Assembly (NCBI GenBank): GCA_964549335.1
Contig: CAZJUQ010000050.1
Coordinates: 1 to 64,000 of the forward strand
DNA length: 64,000 nt
DNA from: Sulfidibacterium sp964549335
Lineage (GTDB): Bacteria > Bacteroidota > Bacteroidia > Bacteroidales > F082
Reading direction: 5' to 3'
Part shown: in pieces, positions 1 through 8,306 of the stretch
How the letters are laid out: the number at the start of each line of letters is the position of its first letter
How positions within the stretch are numbered: position 1 is the first letter of the stretch
Notes under the pieces: generated by a model
What the model saw: only the letters and a program-made list of their open reading frames with translations
Told to the model about the DNA's origin: nothing
The model's database searches: none
Made by a program: the position numbers and the translations under genes

Positions 1-120
1 CAGGGATGGGAGCGGCAGCCCGGAGGCGGGGGCGTTAGTGAGGCAGGCGGAGGCAGGGCTGACGTGAGGAAGCCCCTGAAAACGCCGTTGCCGAACAGCG
101 CCGCCGCCGAGGACTATTAG
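1..120 (+). CDS. Possible 3' end of an upstream gene (very uncertain)
   Basis: Frame 1 of the plus strand is open from the window edge to a TAG at 118-120. It would encode about 39 residues rich in Gly, Arg, Pro and Ala, ending AAAEDY. The stretch is visibly more GC-rich than the rest of the window, so open frames arise by chance; the minus strand is also open here from an ATG at 204 to the edge. No family is recognisable. It could be the disordered tail of a protein encoded upstream of tsaD, or noncoding. Confidence 0.2.
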   Translation, partial: QGWERQPGGGGVSEAGGGRADVRKPLKTPLPNSAAAEDY

Positions 121-209
121 CGGACAGCCCGTTTGCCGCCCAAACAGATAAATATCAGGTGCTTTTGTGTGAAAAAAGAAGACCGGGCAGGGTTCAAGAA
201 ACATTTTAA

Positions 210-217
210 TAACTTTG
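210..217 (+). promoter_or_regulatory. Candidate -7 box for tsaD
   Basis: TAACTTTG fits the Bacteroidota -7 consensus TAnnTTTG and lies 23 bases before the tsaD start. No good -33 TTG lies at the usual 18-20 base distance, so support is partial. Confidence 0.35.
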
Positions 218-240
218 CGCCTTGATTTGAAGGAGAAAAA

Positions 241-1257
241 ATGAGTGTAACCATATTGAGTATAGAATCGTCGTGCGACGACACCTCGGCGGCAGTATTG
301 CGCGACAGGGAGGTTTTGTCGAACATAATTGCCAACCAGGAGGTTCACCGTCAATACGGTGGTGTTGTTCCCGAATTGGCATCGCGGGTACATCAGCAAA
401 ACATAGTTCCCGTAGTGGAGATGGCTTTGCGTACTGCCGGGGTTGAGAGGCGAGAGCTTGATGCCGTGGCTTTTACGCGCGGGCCGGGGTTGTTGGGTTC
501 GCTGCTTGTGGGGACGTCGTTTGCCAAATCGTTTGCATTGGCCCTTGGTGTACCCATAATTGAGGTTGACCACCTGAAAGCACACATTTTGTCGCATTTC
601 ATAAAGAGCGACGATCAGCCCGTGAGTCCCCGGTTTCCTTTTATATGTTTGACGGTATCGGGAGGTCATACTCAAATAATGCGGGTGGACAGTCCTTCGG
701 ATATGAGTGTTTTGGGAAAGACCATAGACGATGCCGCGGGAGAGGCTTTTGACAAGGCTGCAAAAATTATGGGGCTGCCGTATCCCGGCGGGCCTCATAT
801 AGACCGGTTGGCGAAGGAGGGTAATCCGCATGCTTTTCCGTTTCCCGAGCCGCGTATCAAAGGTTTCGATTACAGTTTCAGCGGGCTAAAAACATCGTTT
901 TTGTATTTTTTGCGCGACAGATTAAAAGAGAACGGTAATTTTATAGAGGAGAACATGGCCGATTTGTCGGCTTCGATACAGCATACAATAGTGAAAGTGT
1001 TGATAAAAAAGCTGGAGAAAGCCGCCGCTGCCGAGGGTATAAACCAAATAGCACTTGCCGGAGGTGTTGCGGCAAATTCGGGATTGCGTGAGGCACTGCA
1101 ACAAAAAGCCGCTGAAAAAGGGTGGAAACTTTTTTTGCCTCCCTTGCGTTTTACCACCGATAATGCGGCGATGATAGCCATTGTTGCCTATTACAAGTTT
1201 TTGGAAAAGGATTTTGCATCGCAAGAGATTGTGCCGTATACCAAGAGTGTGTTTTAA
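241..1257 (+). CDS. tsaD: tRNA N6-adenosine threonylcarbamoyltransferase TsaD
   Basis: This is the catalytic subunit that transfers the threonylcarbamoyl group to A37 of ANN-decoding tRNAs (t6A), working in the cytoplasm with TsaB, TsaC and TsaE, none of which is in this window. The 338-residue length is normal for bacterial TsaD/Kae1. The ASKHA-fold start (ILSIESSCDDTSAAV), the metal-binding HLKAH at 111-115, and the phosphate-loop motif GGHTQIM are all visible, and the C-terminal segment LAGGVAANSGLR is typical. The ATG is preceded by AAGGAG, one of the few Shine-Dalgarno-like sites in the window, which supports the start. It converges on miaA, another A37 modification gene, with only 27 bases between the stops. 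Confidence 0.97.
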   Translation: MSVTILSIESSCDDTSAAVLRDREVLSNIIANQEVHRQYGGVVPELASRVHQQNIVPVVEMALRTAGVERRELDAVAFTRGPGLLGSLLVGTSFAKSFALALGVPIIEVDHLKAHILSHFIKSDDQPVSPRFPFICLTVSGGHTQIMRVDSPSDMSVLGKTIDDAAGEAFDKAAKIMGLPYPGGPHIDRLAKEGNPHAFPFPEPRIKGFDYSFSGLKTSFLYFLRDRLKENGNFIEENMADLSASIQHTIVKVLIKKLEKAAAAEGINQIALAGGVAANSGLREALQQKAAEKGWKLFLPPLRFTTDNAAMIAIVAYYKFLEKDFASQEIVPYTKSVF

Positions 1258-1284
1258 GAGTGTTGAGCGGGGGTGCGGCGGGAT

Positions 1285-2202
1285 TTACCGTTGCTCTTTG
1301 TTTATCAGTTGCAAGCACCGGGATAATTTTTCTTTTTCGGGTAACATTCCGTCAATCCAATGGATTTTGGTTCCTTGTTTTTCCATTCTTCTGTACCATG
1401 TTGTTTGCCGTTTGGCAAATTGGTGTATTGCCGTGTTCAATTTTTCGAACATGGTGCGGAAATCGATTTTGCCCGTAAGATACAGGGTGACATACCGGTA
1501 TTCAAGTCCGTAAAAAGTGAGTTGTGCAGGTTTTAGACCTTTTTTCAGGAGTGTTTCAACTTCTTGGACAAGTCCGTTTTCGATACGGTTTTCGAGCCTG
1601 AGGGTAATTCTTTTTCTTAATTCGCTTCTTTCGAAAAAGATGCCAATGTTCAATGAATCTATTTCGGGGAAAAGAGTTTCGTTAGAGTGGTTTTTTTCGT
1701 ACTCTTTTATCTCTATAGCTCGGATGGTGCGTTCACGGTCGGTAGTGTCGGTAGTGTTGTGCAGTTTTCCGTATTTTTTGAGTATGTCGATAAGACGGGC
1801 GTGAGAGAGGGTGTTAAGAGTTTTTCTGAGTTCTTTGTTTTCAGGCACTTGGCTAAACCGGTATCCCGACAAAACCGAGGCGATGTAAAGTCCTGACCCT
1901 CCGCAAAGGAGCGGTTGCCTGTTGCGGTCAATGATGCCGTAAAATGCTTTAAGGAAGTCTTTTTGAAATTCAAAGACGTTGTATTCGTATCCGGGTTCAA
2001 CAATGTCGATTAGATGATAAGGGACTTTTTTGCCGTCAACGGTGTAATCGTCCAAATCTTTACCGGTACCGATATCCATGCCCTTGTAAACTTGGCGTGA
2101 GTCGGCGCTTATTATTTCACCGTTTATCCGCGATGCGGCCAAAGCTGCGAGACGTGTTTTACCTGTGGCGGTAGGTCCCAGTATGGTTACTAATTTCGAC
2201 AT
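1285..2202 (-). CDS. miaA: tRNA dimethylallyltransferase MiaA
   Basis: MiaA attaches a dimethylallyl group to N6 of A37 in tRNAs that read codons starting with U (i6A). The P-loop GPTATGKT lies at residues 9-16, followed by the substrate motif SADSRQVYKGMDIGTGK and the dimethylallyl/tRNA segment CGGSGLYI. The 305-residue length is normal. The gene stands alone on the minus strand and converges with tsaD; no terminator hairpin is obvious between them. Its start is divergent from the RRM gene, across a 197-base AT-rich spacer. Confidence 0.96.
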   Translation of the reverse strand: MSKLVTILGPTATGKTRLAALAASRINGEIISADSRQVYKGMDIGTGKDLDDYTVDGKKVPYHLIDIVEPGYEYNVFEFQKDFLKAFYGIIDRNRQPLLCGGSGLYIASVLSGYRFSQVPENKELRKTLNTLSHARLIDILKKYGKLHNTTDTTDRERTIRAIEIKEYEKNHSNETLFPEIDSLNIGIFFERSELRKRITLRLENRIENGLVQEVETLLKKGLKPAQLTFYGLEYRYVTLYLTGKIDFRTMFEKLNTAIHQFAKRQTTWYRRMEKQGTKIHWIDGMLPEKEKLSRCLQLINKEQR

Positions 2203-2273
2203 GATAATTTATGCTAAGATATATATTTTTTGGTTTTTAGGAGGGGGAGTAATATTTTTTTCAAAAAGTCGGG

Positions 2274-2299
2274 TTTGTTTTACAATTTGGTTACATTTG
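2274..2299 (+). promoter_or_regulatory. Candidate promoter of the RRM gene
   Basis: TACATTTG at 2292-2299 matches TAnnTTTG. A TTTG at 2274-2277 could act as the -33 element, but its 14-base spacing is shorter than the usual 18-20. The predicted transcript would carry a leader of roughly 95 bases before the ATG at 2400, long for this group and compatible with post-transcriptional control of a small RNA-binding protein. Confidence 0.4.
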
Positions 2300-2399
2300 C
2301 ATAAAATTATCATTGCTCACCTGCAGACACGAAATTTTTTCCGCGTTTTCTTTTGAAATATGATGATTTGGTTATTTAATTATTATTCAATTTTTTATT

Positions 2400-2666
2400 A
2401 TGTCCAAAAAGTTATTCGTTGGGAACATTGCATGGAGTGCGTCGGAAGATGATTTGCACAATTTGTTTTCCCAACAAGGTGAAGTCGAAGACTTAATTAT
2501 TTTAAAAGACAAGTTTACCAACCGTTCCAAAGGTTTCGGTTTTGTAACTTTCACAAACGAAGATGATGCTAATAATGCAATTTCTGAACTTAACGGTTAC
2601 AATCTGAACGGAAGAGATTTGGTTGTAAACGAAGCAAAACCTCCAAGGCCGAGAAACCGTTATTAG
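2400..2666 (+). CDS. Small single-RRM RNA-binding protein
   Basis: An 88-residue protein that is almost entirely one RNA recognition motif. RNP2 is LFVGNI (residues 5-10) and RNP1 is KGFGFVTF (44-51), with both aromatic RNA-stacking positions kept. A short basic Pro/Arg tail (PPRPRNRY) follows. Such stand-alone RRM proteins are common in Bacteroidota and Cyanobacteria, where they bind single-stranded RNA and act as global post-transcriptional regulators; the RNA targets of this one cannot be read from sequence. It is monocistronic, with a long leader and its own strong terminator. Confidence 0.93.
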   Translation: MSKKLFVGNIAWSASEDDLHNLFSQQGEVEDLIILKDKFTNRSKGFGFVTFTNEDDANNAISELNGYNLNGRDLVVNEAKPPRPRNRY

Positions 2667-2685
2667 ATTTTAACGCCAAGATGAG

Positions 2686-2723
2686 AAAGTGCTTTTTCGC
2701 AAACGGAGAAGCACTTTTTTTTT
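2686..2723 (+). terminator. Rho-independent terminator of the RRM gene
   Basis: AAAGTGCTT (2686-2694) pairs with AAGCACTTT (2709-2717), and the second arm runs straight into a T tract ending at 2723. It lies 20 bases after the RRM stop codon. On the opposite strand there is no T tract, so it is one-directional. Confidence 0.85.
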
Positions 2724-2739
2724 GATTTATAAGGTGGTG

Positions 2740-3678
2740 TTAATTTTTCCCGCTCGATTTAAATAGCAATTCTTTCTCTTTTTTTGTAAGGCTCGAATAA
2801 CCCGATTTGGATATTTTGTCAAGGATGCGGTCAATCTCTTTCTGTTTATCGGCTTTACGTTTGTTGTATTCGTCGTCGTTGAGGGGGCGTCCGTTATTGG
2901 GGCGCGATGTTTTGAAATTTGGTTTTTTTGCCGATTTGAAGATGCTGAAGTCGGGGAGTTTGATTGTGTATAAAAACCCGTAAAAGTCGTTTCCTTTTTT
3001 CAGCGACATGGCATAAATAAAACCCCACAGGGCGCCGCCGAGGTGTGCAATATGTCCTCCGGGGTTTCCCGACCGTATGCTTAAAAGGTCGAGCAATACA
3101 AAAGCTATTGCAAGATATTTCAGTTTTACGCGTCCGATAAGAAAAAGAATTACCGAATAATCGGGTATGTAGGTGGCAATTGCAATAATTATGGCGAGTA
3201 CCGAGGCCGAAGCGCCGAGGACTATTGCGCGTTGGTTTACCGTTGCAAAAGCGGGGAATATGTTAAATGCGGCGATAAAGAACAGTGCTCCGGTCAATCC
3301 TCCCGCAATATAAGTCCACAACAATTTTTTGCCGCTGAAATATTCCAAAAAGACAACTCCGCCGAAATACAGCATTATCATATTAAAAAGCAGGTGCAGA
3401 AACCCTTCGTGTAAAAACATGTAGGTAAGGAGTGTCCACGGTCTTGTAAGGAGCATTGGGATGTTTGACGGCAAAGCAAACCAACGTTCTACGAATGTTA
3501 CCGGCACTCCCGGGTCGAAAAGCCATTCCAGCAGGTTTAACAACACGGCAAAGACAAATACCGCCGAATTGACGAGCAACAATCGGGATAAAACATTGTT
3601 GTCGAAAAAGAGGTGTTTGAAAAAGTCACCCCTGTTTCCGCTGCCGTAAGGTTGTTGATAATATCCGTACATACTCAA
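2740..3678 (-). CDS. Rhomboid intramembrane serine protease with C-terminal cytoplasmic tail
   Basis: This is a membrane protease of the rhomboid family that cuts transmembrane helices. Six or so hydrophobic segments lie between residues 35 and 225. The catalytic serine is predicted as Ser157 in GASA (155-158) and the histidine as His212 in AHLGG; the HEGFLHLLFNM segment (90-100) is the usual oxyanion/His-Asn region. The second residue after Ser is Ala, not the common Gly (GASG), which family members tolerate. Residues after about 230 form a charged tail resembling the small C-terminal domain often attached to Bacteroidota rhomboids. It is the last gene of the mutL operon and follows a second rhomboid by 14 bases. 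Confidence 0.9.
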   Translation of the reverse strand: MSMYGYYQQPYGSGNRGDFFKHLFFDNNVLSRLLLVNSAVFVFAVLLNLLEWLFDPGVPVTFVERWFALPSNIPMLLTRPWTLLTYMFLHEGFLHLLFNMIMLYFGGVVFLEYFSGKKLLWTYIAGGLTGALFFIAAFNIFPAFATVNQRAIVLGASASVLAIIIAIATYIPDYSVILFLIGRVKLKYLAIAFVLLDLLSIRSGNPGGHIAHLGGALWGFIYAMSLKKGNDFYGFLYTIKLPDFSIFKSAKKPNFKTSRPNNGRPLNDDEYNKRKADKQKEIDRILDKISKSGYSSLTKKEKELLFKSSGKN

Positions 3679-3692
3679 ACAGAAATAAAAAT

Positions 3693-4556
3693 CTAAATTT
3701 CGTAATTGAACAATTTACCTCTTTTTTTCCAATATGTAATTATCAAAAATCCGACCAACATACCACCTACATGGGCAAAGTGTGCCACATTATCACCTGC
3801 GTTGTTTCTTATTCCCGAAAAGAGTTCCAGCAAGCCGTATCCGAGAACAAACCATTTTGCTTTTACGGGAATGGCAAAATAGACATAAATTAAGGAGTCG
3901 GGGAACATAACACCGAAAGCGAGCAACAGTCCGAAAATTGCTCCCGAGGCTCCTACAACAACCATTTGGTTAAGCATTTCGGCTTTGTATTCGGATAAAA
4001 ACAAAATAATTTGTTGAATGACATTATGTTGTGCTCTTCCCATTTCGAGCAGGTTTACGTTCCGGTTAAAGGTATTGATATCGGCTTGCGAGAGAGAACT
4101 TGCATAAGGGTTTATATGGAAACCGTATTCGTTAAAATATTGTTGAATGGCTTGTGCTGTCGGGTGAGCCGTTATTTCGTTCAGCATATTGAGGTTTGGA
4201 GCCAGGGTAAAATGAATCCATATGATATACACTACCGCCGAGCCCATTCCCGTGAGGATATAAAAAATCAGGAATTTTTTTCCGCCCCAGATGTTTTCGA
4301 TAACGCCGCCGAACATCCACAGGGCAAACATATTGAATAAAATATGGTCCCAACCGCCGTGCATAAACATATAGGTGATAAACTGGTAAGGTTTGAAACC
4401 CGGGGCTCCCGGATAGTGTAATCCCAAAATGCTTGTCAGGTCGATATTGTATCTGTATAGCGATATTGTTGCCAGAAAAAAGAGAGCATTGATGATAACG
4501 AGGTTTTTTACCACCGGTGGCAATATTCTGAAACCTCTCGGTCTGTATTCGTTCAT
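3693..4556 (-). CDS. Rhomboid intramembrane serine protease with long internal loop
   Basis: A second rhomboid-family membrane protease of 287 residues. The catalytic dyad is Ser204 in GASG (202-205) and His262 in AHVGG. The HGGWDHILFNM segment (66-76) matches the family's His/Asn region. Between the helix ending near residue 118 and the Ser-bearing helix near 198 there is a roughly 75-residue polar stretch that the neighbouring rhomboid lacks; it may be an external loop that selects substrates (inference). It lies 37 bases after mutL and 14 bases before the other rhomboid, so the pair is probably co-transcribed. Substrates are unknown. Confidence 0.92.
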   Translation of the reverse strand: MNEYRPRGFRILPPVVKNLVIINALFFLATISLYRYNIDLTSILGLHYPGAPGFKPYQFITYMFMHGGWDHILFNMFALWMFGGVIENIWGGKKFLIFYILTGMGSAVVYIIWIHFTLAPNLNMLNEITAHPTAQAIQQYFNEYGFHINPYASSLSQADINTFNRNVNLLEMGRAQHNVIQQIILFLSEYKAEMLNQMVVVGASGAIFGLLLAFGVMFPDSLIYVYFAIPVKAKWFVLGYGLLELFSGIRNNAGDNVAHFAHVGGMLVGFLIITYWKKRGKLFNYEI

Positions 4557-4593
4557 ATTATTATTTTTCTAATTTTTAAAATATTATTTTTTA

Positions 4594-6426
4594 TCACTTC
4601 AAAAAGCTTTCCAAATGCGAAACGGGGATAATTGCAACTATTTTTTCGCCTCCCGGAGCTATGTCGGGGAGCGAGCAGGCAAAGAGTTTGTCAAAAATGT
4701 CAGTCATCTCCTCTTCTGTCAGAACTTTTCCCTGTTTTATCGATGTGCGTGAAGCCAGAGTACGTGCAAGGCGTATTTTTTTATCGGTTCCCGGTTTGTT
4801 TAAAAATTTTTTGGCGTCTTCGACAATGGCTTCCAGTGTTCCTGCAATGTCGTTGTCGGACAAATCGGCAGGTACGCCTTTAACAATAACGCCTTTTTTA
4901 CCGGTAGATAAGGTAAATCCCAAAGTTTTGAGTTCATTGCCGATACTCTTTATAAGTTCGATATCGGAAGGGGAGAAATGAATTTCGTGCGGAAAAAGTT
5001 GTTGTTGAGAAGCTTGGTTTTTTTCCGTGAATTTGTTCATGTAATTTTCGTACAAAATACGTTCGTGGGCTTTTTGCTGGTCAATAATCATCAATCCCGA
5101 GCGTACGTTGCAACAGATGAATTTTTTATGAATTTGGAAAAATTTGTATGTCTCTTTGTTTTGGCTCTCTTCCAGGCTTGAGTCGCTGTATTGGAGTTGT
5201 TCTGATGTTTTATTTTCAAAATTTTCAAAAAGGTTTTCCCAGTTTTTGTCACCGGAATTACGATTTTTAATAAATCCGGATGATATCCGTGATTGTTCAT
5301 TGCTTTTAAAAGTGCTTTCGAACGGATTGTAATCGGGGTTGACGGTGATGGAAGGCGGTTTGATTTTGCCGGAGGGACGCGAATGGAAAGCATCGTTAAG
5401 TTCCCTGTCTTCGTCGAAATTCAGGGTTGGTGTTATGTTGTATTTTCCGATAGCCTCGCGGACCGAAGCGTGTACCACCGAGTAGATATATCTGCCGTCT
5501 TTGAAATTTACTTCGGTTTTGGTGGGGTGAATATTTATGTCGATATCGGCGGGGTTAATCACTATATTTAAAAAATAGGAAGGGTATGCGTCGGCAGGTA
5601 GAAGTTCGTTAAAAGCCGATGTTACCGCATGATTGAGATATGCATGTTTTACATACCTGCCGTTAACGAAAAAGTACTGTTCTCCTCTTGTTTTTTTTGC
5701 AAATTCGGCTTTGGCGATAAAGCCATTAATGGAAACGATATCGGTTTTTTGATTTACGGGCAACAGGCGTTCGCGGTATGTTTTTCCGAAAATATCTACA
5801 ATTCTCTGTTTAAAATTGGCTTTTGGCAGTTTATAAACAAGTTTGTTGTTGTGATACATTGCGAAACCCACCTGCGGATAGACCAAAGCCACTCTGATAA
5901 ACTCTTCGACCGAGTGGCGTGTTTCGGTAGTGTTTGATTTGAGAAAATTGCGTCTTGCGGGTACGTTGAAAAAGAGGTTTTTTACCGAAATTGTTGTCCC
6001 CGCTTTGCAGGCACATGGTTCGCTGCTTACAAGTTTGGAGCCTTCGATGATGAGGCAGGTGCCCAGTTCGTCCTGTTTGGGTCGTGTTTTCATCTCTACC
6101 CTGGCAATAGCCGCAATGGAAGCAAGAGCCTCGCCCCTGAAACCTAGTGTACGAATGGCAAACAGGTCGTCGGCTTTGGAGATTTTTGAGGTGGCATGCC
6201 TTTCGAAACTCATACGTGCATCCATGGCATTCATGCCGCAACCGTCGTCAACTACCTGAATAAGGGTTTTGCCGGCATCTTTAAGTACCAGACTTATTTC
6301 ACCTGCCCCCGAATCCACCGAATTTTCGAGCAACTCTTTTATTGCGGAGGCGGGTCGTTGAATAACCTCTCCTGCGGCAATTTGATTGGCAACAGCTTCG
6401 GGCAAAAGTTTTATGATGTTCGACAT
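4594..6426 (-). CDS. mutL: DNA mismatch repair protein MutL
   Basis: MutL couples mismatch recognition by MutS to strand incision and removal. The 610-residue protein has the GHKL ATPase domain (about 1-330), including ELLENSVDSGA (31-41), DDGCGM (60-65) and GFRGEAL (95-101), a low-complexity linker (about 340-425), and the C-terminal dimerisation domain (about 426-610). The place of the MutL nuclease motif DQHA(x)2E(x)4E reads DQQKAHERILYE (449-460): the His is Gln. The later Cys/His metal motifs are also replaced (ASRTSIKQG, APGGEK). ATPase residues are intact, so the gene is not decaying; whether its nuclease works is doubtful. It lies between a small membrane protein gene and two rhomboid genes. 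Confidence 0.96.
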   Translation of the reverse strand: MSNIIKLLPEAVANQIAAGEVIQRPASAIKELLENSVDSGAGEISLVLKDAGKTLIQVVDDGCGMNAMDARMSFERHATSKISKADDLFAIRTLGFRGEALASIAAIARVEMKTRPKQDELGTCLIIEGSKLVSSEPCACKAGTTISVKNLFFNVPARRNFLKSNTTETRHSVEEFIRVALVYPQVGFAMYHNNKLVYKLPKANFKQRIVDIFGKTYRERLLPVNQKTDIVSINGFIAKAEFAKKTRGEQYFFVNGRYVKHAYLNHAVTSAFNELLPADAYPSYFLNIVINPADIDINIHPTKTEVNFKDGRYIYSVVHASVREAIGKYNITPTLNFDEDRELNDAFHSRPSGKIKPPSITVNPDYNPFESTFKSNEQSRISSGFIKNRNSGDKNWENLFENFENKTSEQLQYSDSSLEESQNKETYKFFQIHKKFICCNVRSGLMIIDQQKAHERILYENYMNKFTEKNQASQQQLFPHEIHFSPSDIELIKSIGNELKTLGFTLSTGKKGVIVKGVPADLSDNDIAGTLEAIVEDAKKFLNKPGTDKKIRLARTLASRTSIKQGKVLTEEEMTDIFDKLFACSLPDIAPGGEKIVAIIPVSHLESFLK

Positions 6427-6435
6427 GCTATTATC

Positions 6436-6756
6436 CTATTTATGAGTAAAACCGAAAATGGCAATAAGTTTTTCTATAAAATCGGTAAACAAGATAAAGT
6501 AAATGCTTCCCCCGATAAAAAGGAAAAAGAACAGATATGTTATAAGTTTTGAGAGGAGTGATTTTTCTCCGGCACCGGTTTCGCCTTTGCGCCAACGCTT
6601 GTCCATTTCCATGCGCAAACTTTCGCGCCGGCCAATATCTGATTTTAATCCCCTTTCGGCTTTTTTTCTTTCCCACTCCTCTTTTTCGGGGTCGTAATAA
6701 CGCGGTTTAAATGAAAACCTTTTGGGTTTGGGTGTTCTGAAAAAGACAAAATTCAT
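6436..6756 (-). CDS. Small conserved membrane protein upstream of mutL
   Basis: A 106-residue protein with a strongly basic N-terminal half (many Arg/Lys between residues 8 and 62) and one or two hydrophobic segments at about 68-102. I recall proteins of this type next to mutL in many Bacteroidota, usually annotated as hypothetical or mislabelled as a riboflavin synthase subunit; nothing in the sequence supports an enzyme. The charge pattern suggests a cytoplasmic basic tail with the C-terminus in the inner membrane. It is the first gene of the leftward operon and ends nine bases before mutL begins. Confidence 0.75.
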   Translation of the reverse strand: MNFVFFRTPKPKRFSFKPRYYDPEKEEWERKKAERGLKSDIGRRESLRMEMDKRWRKGETGAGEKSLLSKLITYLFFFLFIGGSIYFILFTDFIEKLIAIFGFTHK

Positions 6757-6772
6757 TTTTCTACTTTTTCGG

Positions 6773-6780
6773 CAAATTTA
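6773..6780 (-). promoter_or_regulatory. Candidate -7 box of the mutL-rhomboid operon
   Basis: On the minus strand TAAATTTG matches TAnnTTTG, with a predicted transcript start about 12-14 bases before the first start codon at 6756. No TTG lies at exactly the expected -33 distance. Confidence 0.4.
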
Positions 6781-6968
6781 CTTGTTTTTAGCGTCGCCTC
6801 GATACCAACCGGTACAAACGGTTAACAATTTTTCGTATTTTAGCAAAGTGTTGGAGGGTTGAAGTCGTCACCCTGTTTTCGGGAAAACGGTTGTGATAAA
6901 ACAGAAAACCCCGTATTTGAAACAGACGGGAATCCGGAAATGGTTTTTCGTTGAAAAAAATATTGCAA

Positions 6969-7517
6969 ATGAAAAAAAGATTTCTTTATCCCGTATTGGA
7001 AAAAACTTCGAAACCCGTGTGGTTGACGGTAATTGTCGCCTTGTATGTTTTTTTTCAGTTTGCTTTTAACGGACTTTTAGGAGTGAGTATGGCACACCTG
7101 AAAGAGATAGCCGGAGGCGTTTCGATGCCCGATGTGCATTTTTACTATACACATGATTTTATATATAATCTTTTTACGCTTTATGGTGACAAAGGAATTG
7201 ATGAGTATATGAAAATACAACTTATCGATATGGTCTATCCGCTGGTTTATGCGTTGTTGCTCTCAACCCTGCTGTACCTCCCGTTTAAGAATACAAAAAC
7301 CTTTTATCTGATATATTTTCCTTTTATTGCCTCTCTGTTCGACTATTTCGAGAATTTTACAATACGGTATCTGGCAACAACTTATCCCCGGATAAGTAAT
7401 GGCGCCGCTCATTTTGCCGCTATATGTACATCGTGGAAGTGGATTTTTATAATTGCATCCGTTTTGTCGGTATTTTACGGGTTAGGTGCTATGGTATACA
7501 GGAAATATAAAAGGTAG
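6969..7517 (+). CDS. Four-helix integral membrane protein of unknown function
   Basis: The ATG at 6969 is preferred over an in-frame TTG at 6951; it gives 182 residues. Four hydrophobic segments are apparent, at about 18-40, 83-100, 108-125 and 153-175 (numbering from the ATG). A motif SLFDYFENFTIR sits in the third segment; acidic D-x-x-EN motifs like this occur in several uncharacterised small membrane families. No signal peptide or catalytic motif is recognised. The gene stands alone between the leftward mutL operon and a convergent outer-membrane protein gene 23 bases downstream. The function cannot be stated. Confidence 0.75.
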   Translation: MKKRFLYPVLEKTSKPVWLTVIVALYVFFQFAFNGLLGVSMAHLKEIAGGVSMPDVHFYYTHDFIYNLFTLYGDKGIDEYMKIQLIDMVYPLVYALLLSTLLYLPFKNTKTFYLIYFPFIASLFDYFENFTIRYLATTYPRISNGAAHFAAICTSWKWIFIIASVLSVFYGLGAMVYRKYKR

Positions 7518-7540
7518 CCGTCCTCTTATGGAGAGCGTTT

Positions 7541-8194
7541 TTATTTGGTTTTAAACAGCGGGATACCAACCGAGAGGTAAACTATTGAACCGTTAAAATA
7601 TTGGGGATAATCTTTTTCGTCGCCCAAATGAACATAGGCGCCGAGCGTGAATCTGATTCCGCTGTAAGGTGCATATTTACCTTTATTTGCACCTTTATCC
7701 GACCTTTTCTTTTTTATGTCCACAAAAATACCCGTATTTAAATAGTTGCACGAAGGTTCGTGTTCGCTGATGTCCGATGCTCCGAGCCATTTTTTTGAAA
7801 TTAACCCGAGCGAATACCCTACGTATGGCGATACTATTATTTTGTCGTTGTTAAGAATGCCGTATCCCAAATTGACACCTGCCTGGTTGTGCCAAGCATT
7901 GTCGCCTTCGTGCCACTTTTTGCCGTCGTCAAACTCCATACTCTTTTTGATTTTCGAGTAACCTCCGTCGAGATTTATTTGAAAAACAAAATTTTTGTAA
8001 ATGAGGTCAAAAGTTATTGGTAACAAAAGTTCGTTGTTCACATATTCCGAAATGTTGTCCGTCATTATGCCGTATCCTATTGATGCGCTTCCTCCGAGCA
8101 AAGGTTTTATTTTTTCCCCCTTTTCCTGGGCATTCAGGTTTAATTGCGATAATACCAAAAACAAAACCGGTAAGTAAATGAACTTTGATTTCAT
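7541..8194 (-). CDS. Exported protein, probable outer-membrane beta-barrel
   Basis: A 217-residue protein with a clear Sec signal peptide (about 1-22, ending LNLNAQ). The mature part alternates polar and hydrophobic residues with many Gly and aromatics (SIGYGIM, FQINLDGGYSKI, GVNLGYGIL, VSPYVGYSLGL, YLSVGIPLF), as in small outer-membrane barrels. The terminal strand ends on a charged residue, not the usual aromatic. No specific family is recognised. It is transcribed alone, leftward, and has a candidate -7 box at 8235-8242. Confidence 0.7.
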   Translation of the reverse strand: MKSKFIYLPVLFLVLSQLNLNAQEKGEKIKPLLGGSASIGYGIMTDNISEYVNNELLLPITFDLIYKNFVFQINLDGGYSKIKKSMEFDDGKKWHEGDNAWHNQAGVNLGYGILNNDKIIVSPYVGYSLGLISKKWLGASDISEHEPSCNYLNTGIFVDIKKKRSDKGANKGKYAPYSGIRFTLGAYVHLGDEKDYPQYFNGSIVYLSVGIPLFKTK

Positions 8195-8234
8195 AACGGT
8201 AAACTTTATTTTTATTAATGAATGAAAATATTTA

Positions 8235-8242
8235 CAAACATA
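8235..8242 (-). promoter_or_regulatory. Candidate -7 box of the outer-membrane protein gene
   Basis: TATGTTTG on the minus strand matches TAnnTTTG and lies about 40 bases before the start codon at 8194. No convincing -33 element is seen. Confidence 0.35.
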
Positions 8243-8306
8243 TAAAAAATAATTAGATAGCTGGCGGTATGTGAGCCTCTTCGGGATGTTTTACTGCGTA
8301 TAAAAG

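Noticed and set aside
1..335. Minus-strand open frames covering the tsaD start region, including one open from 204 to the window edge
   Set aside because: They overlap a conserved tsaD start or arise from GC-rich low-complexity DNA, and neither resembles the TamB-type protein often divergent from tsaD.
4594..6426. mutL as a pseudogene because of its altered nuclease motifs
   Set aside because: The frame is full length with an intact ATPase domain; the substitutions are confined to the nuclease site.
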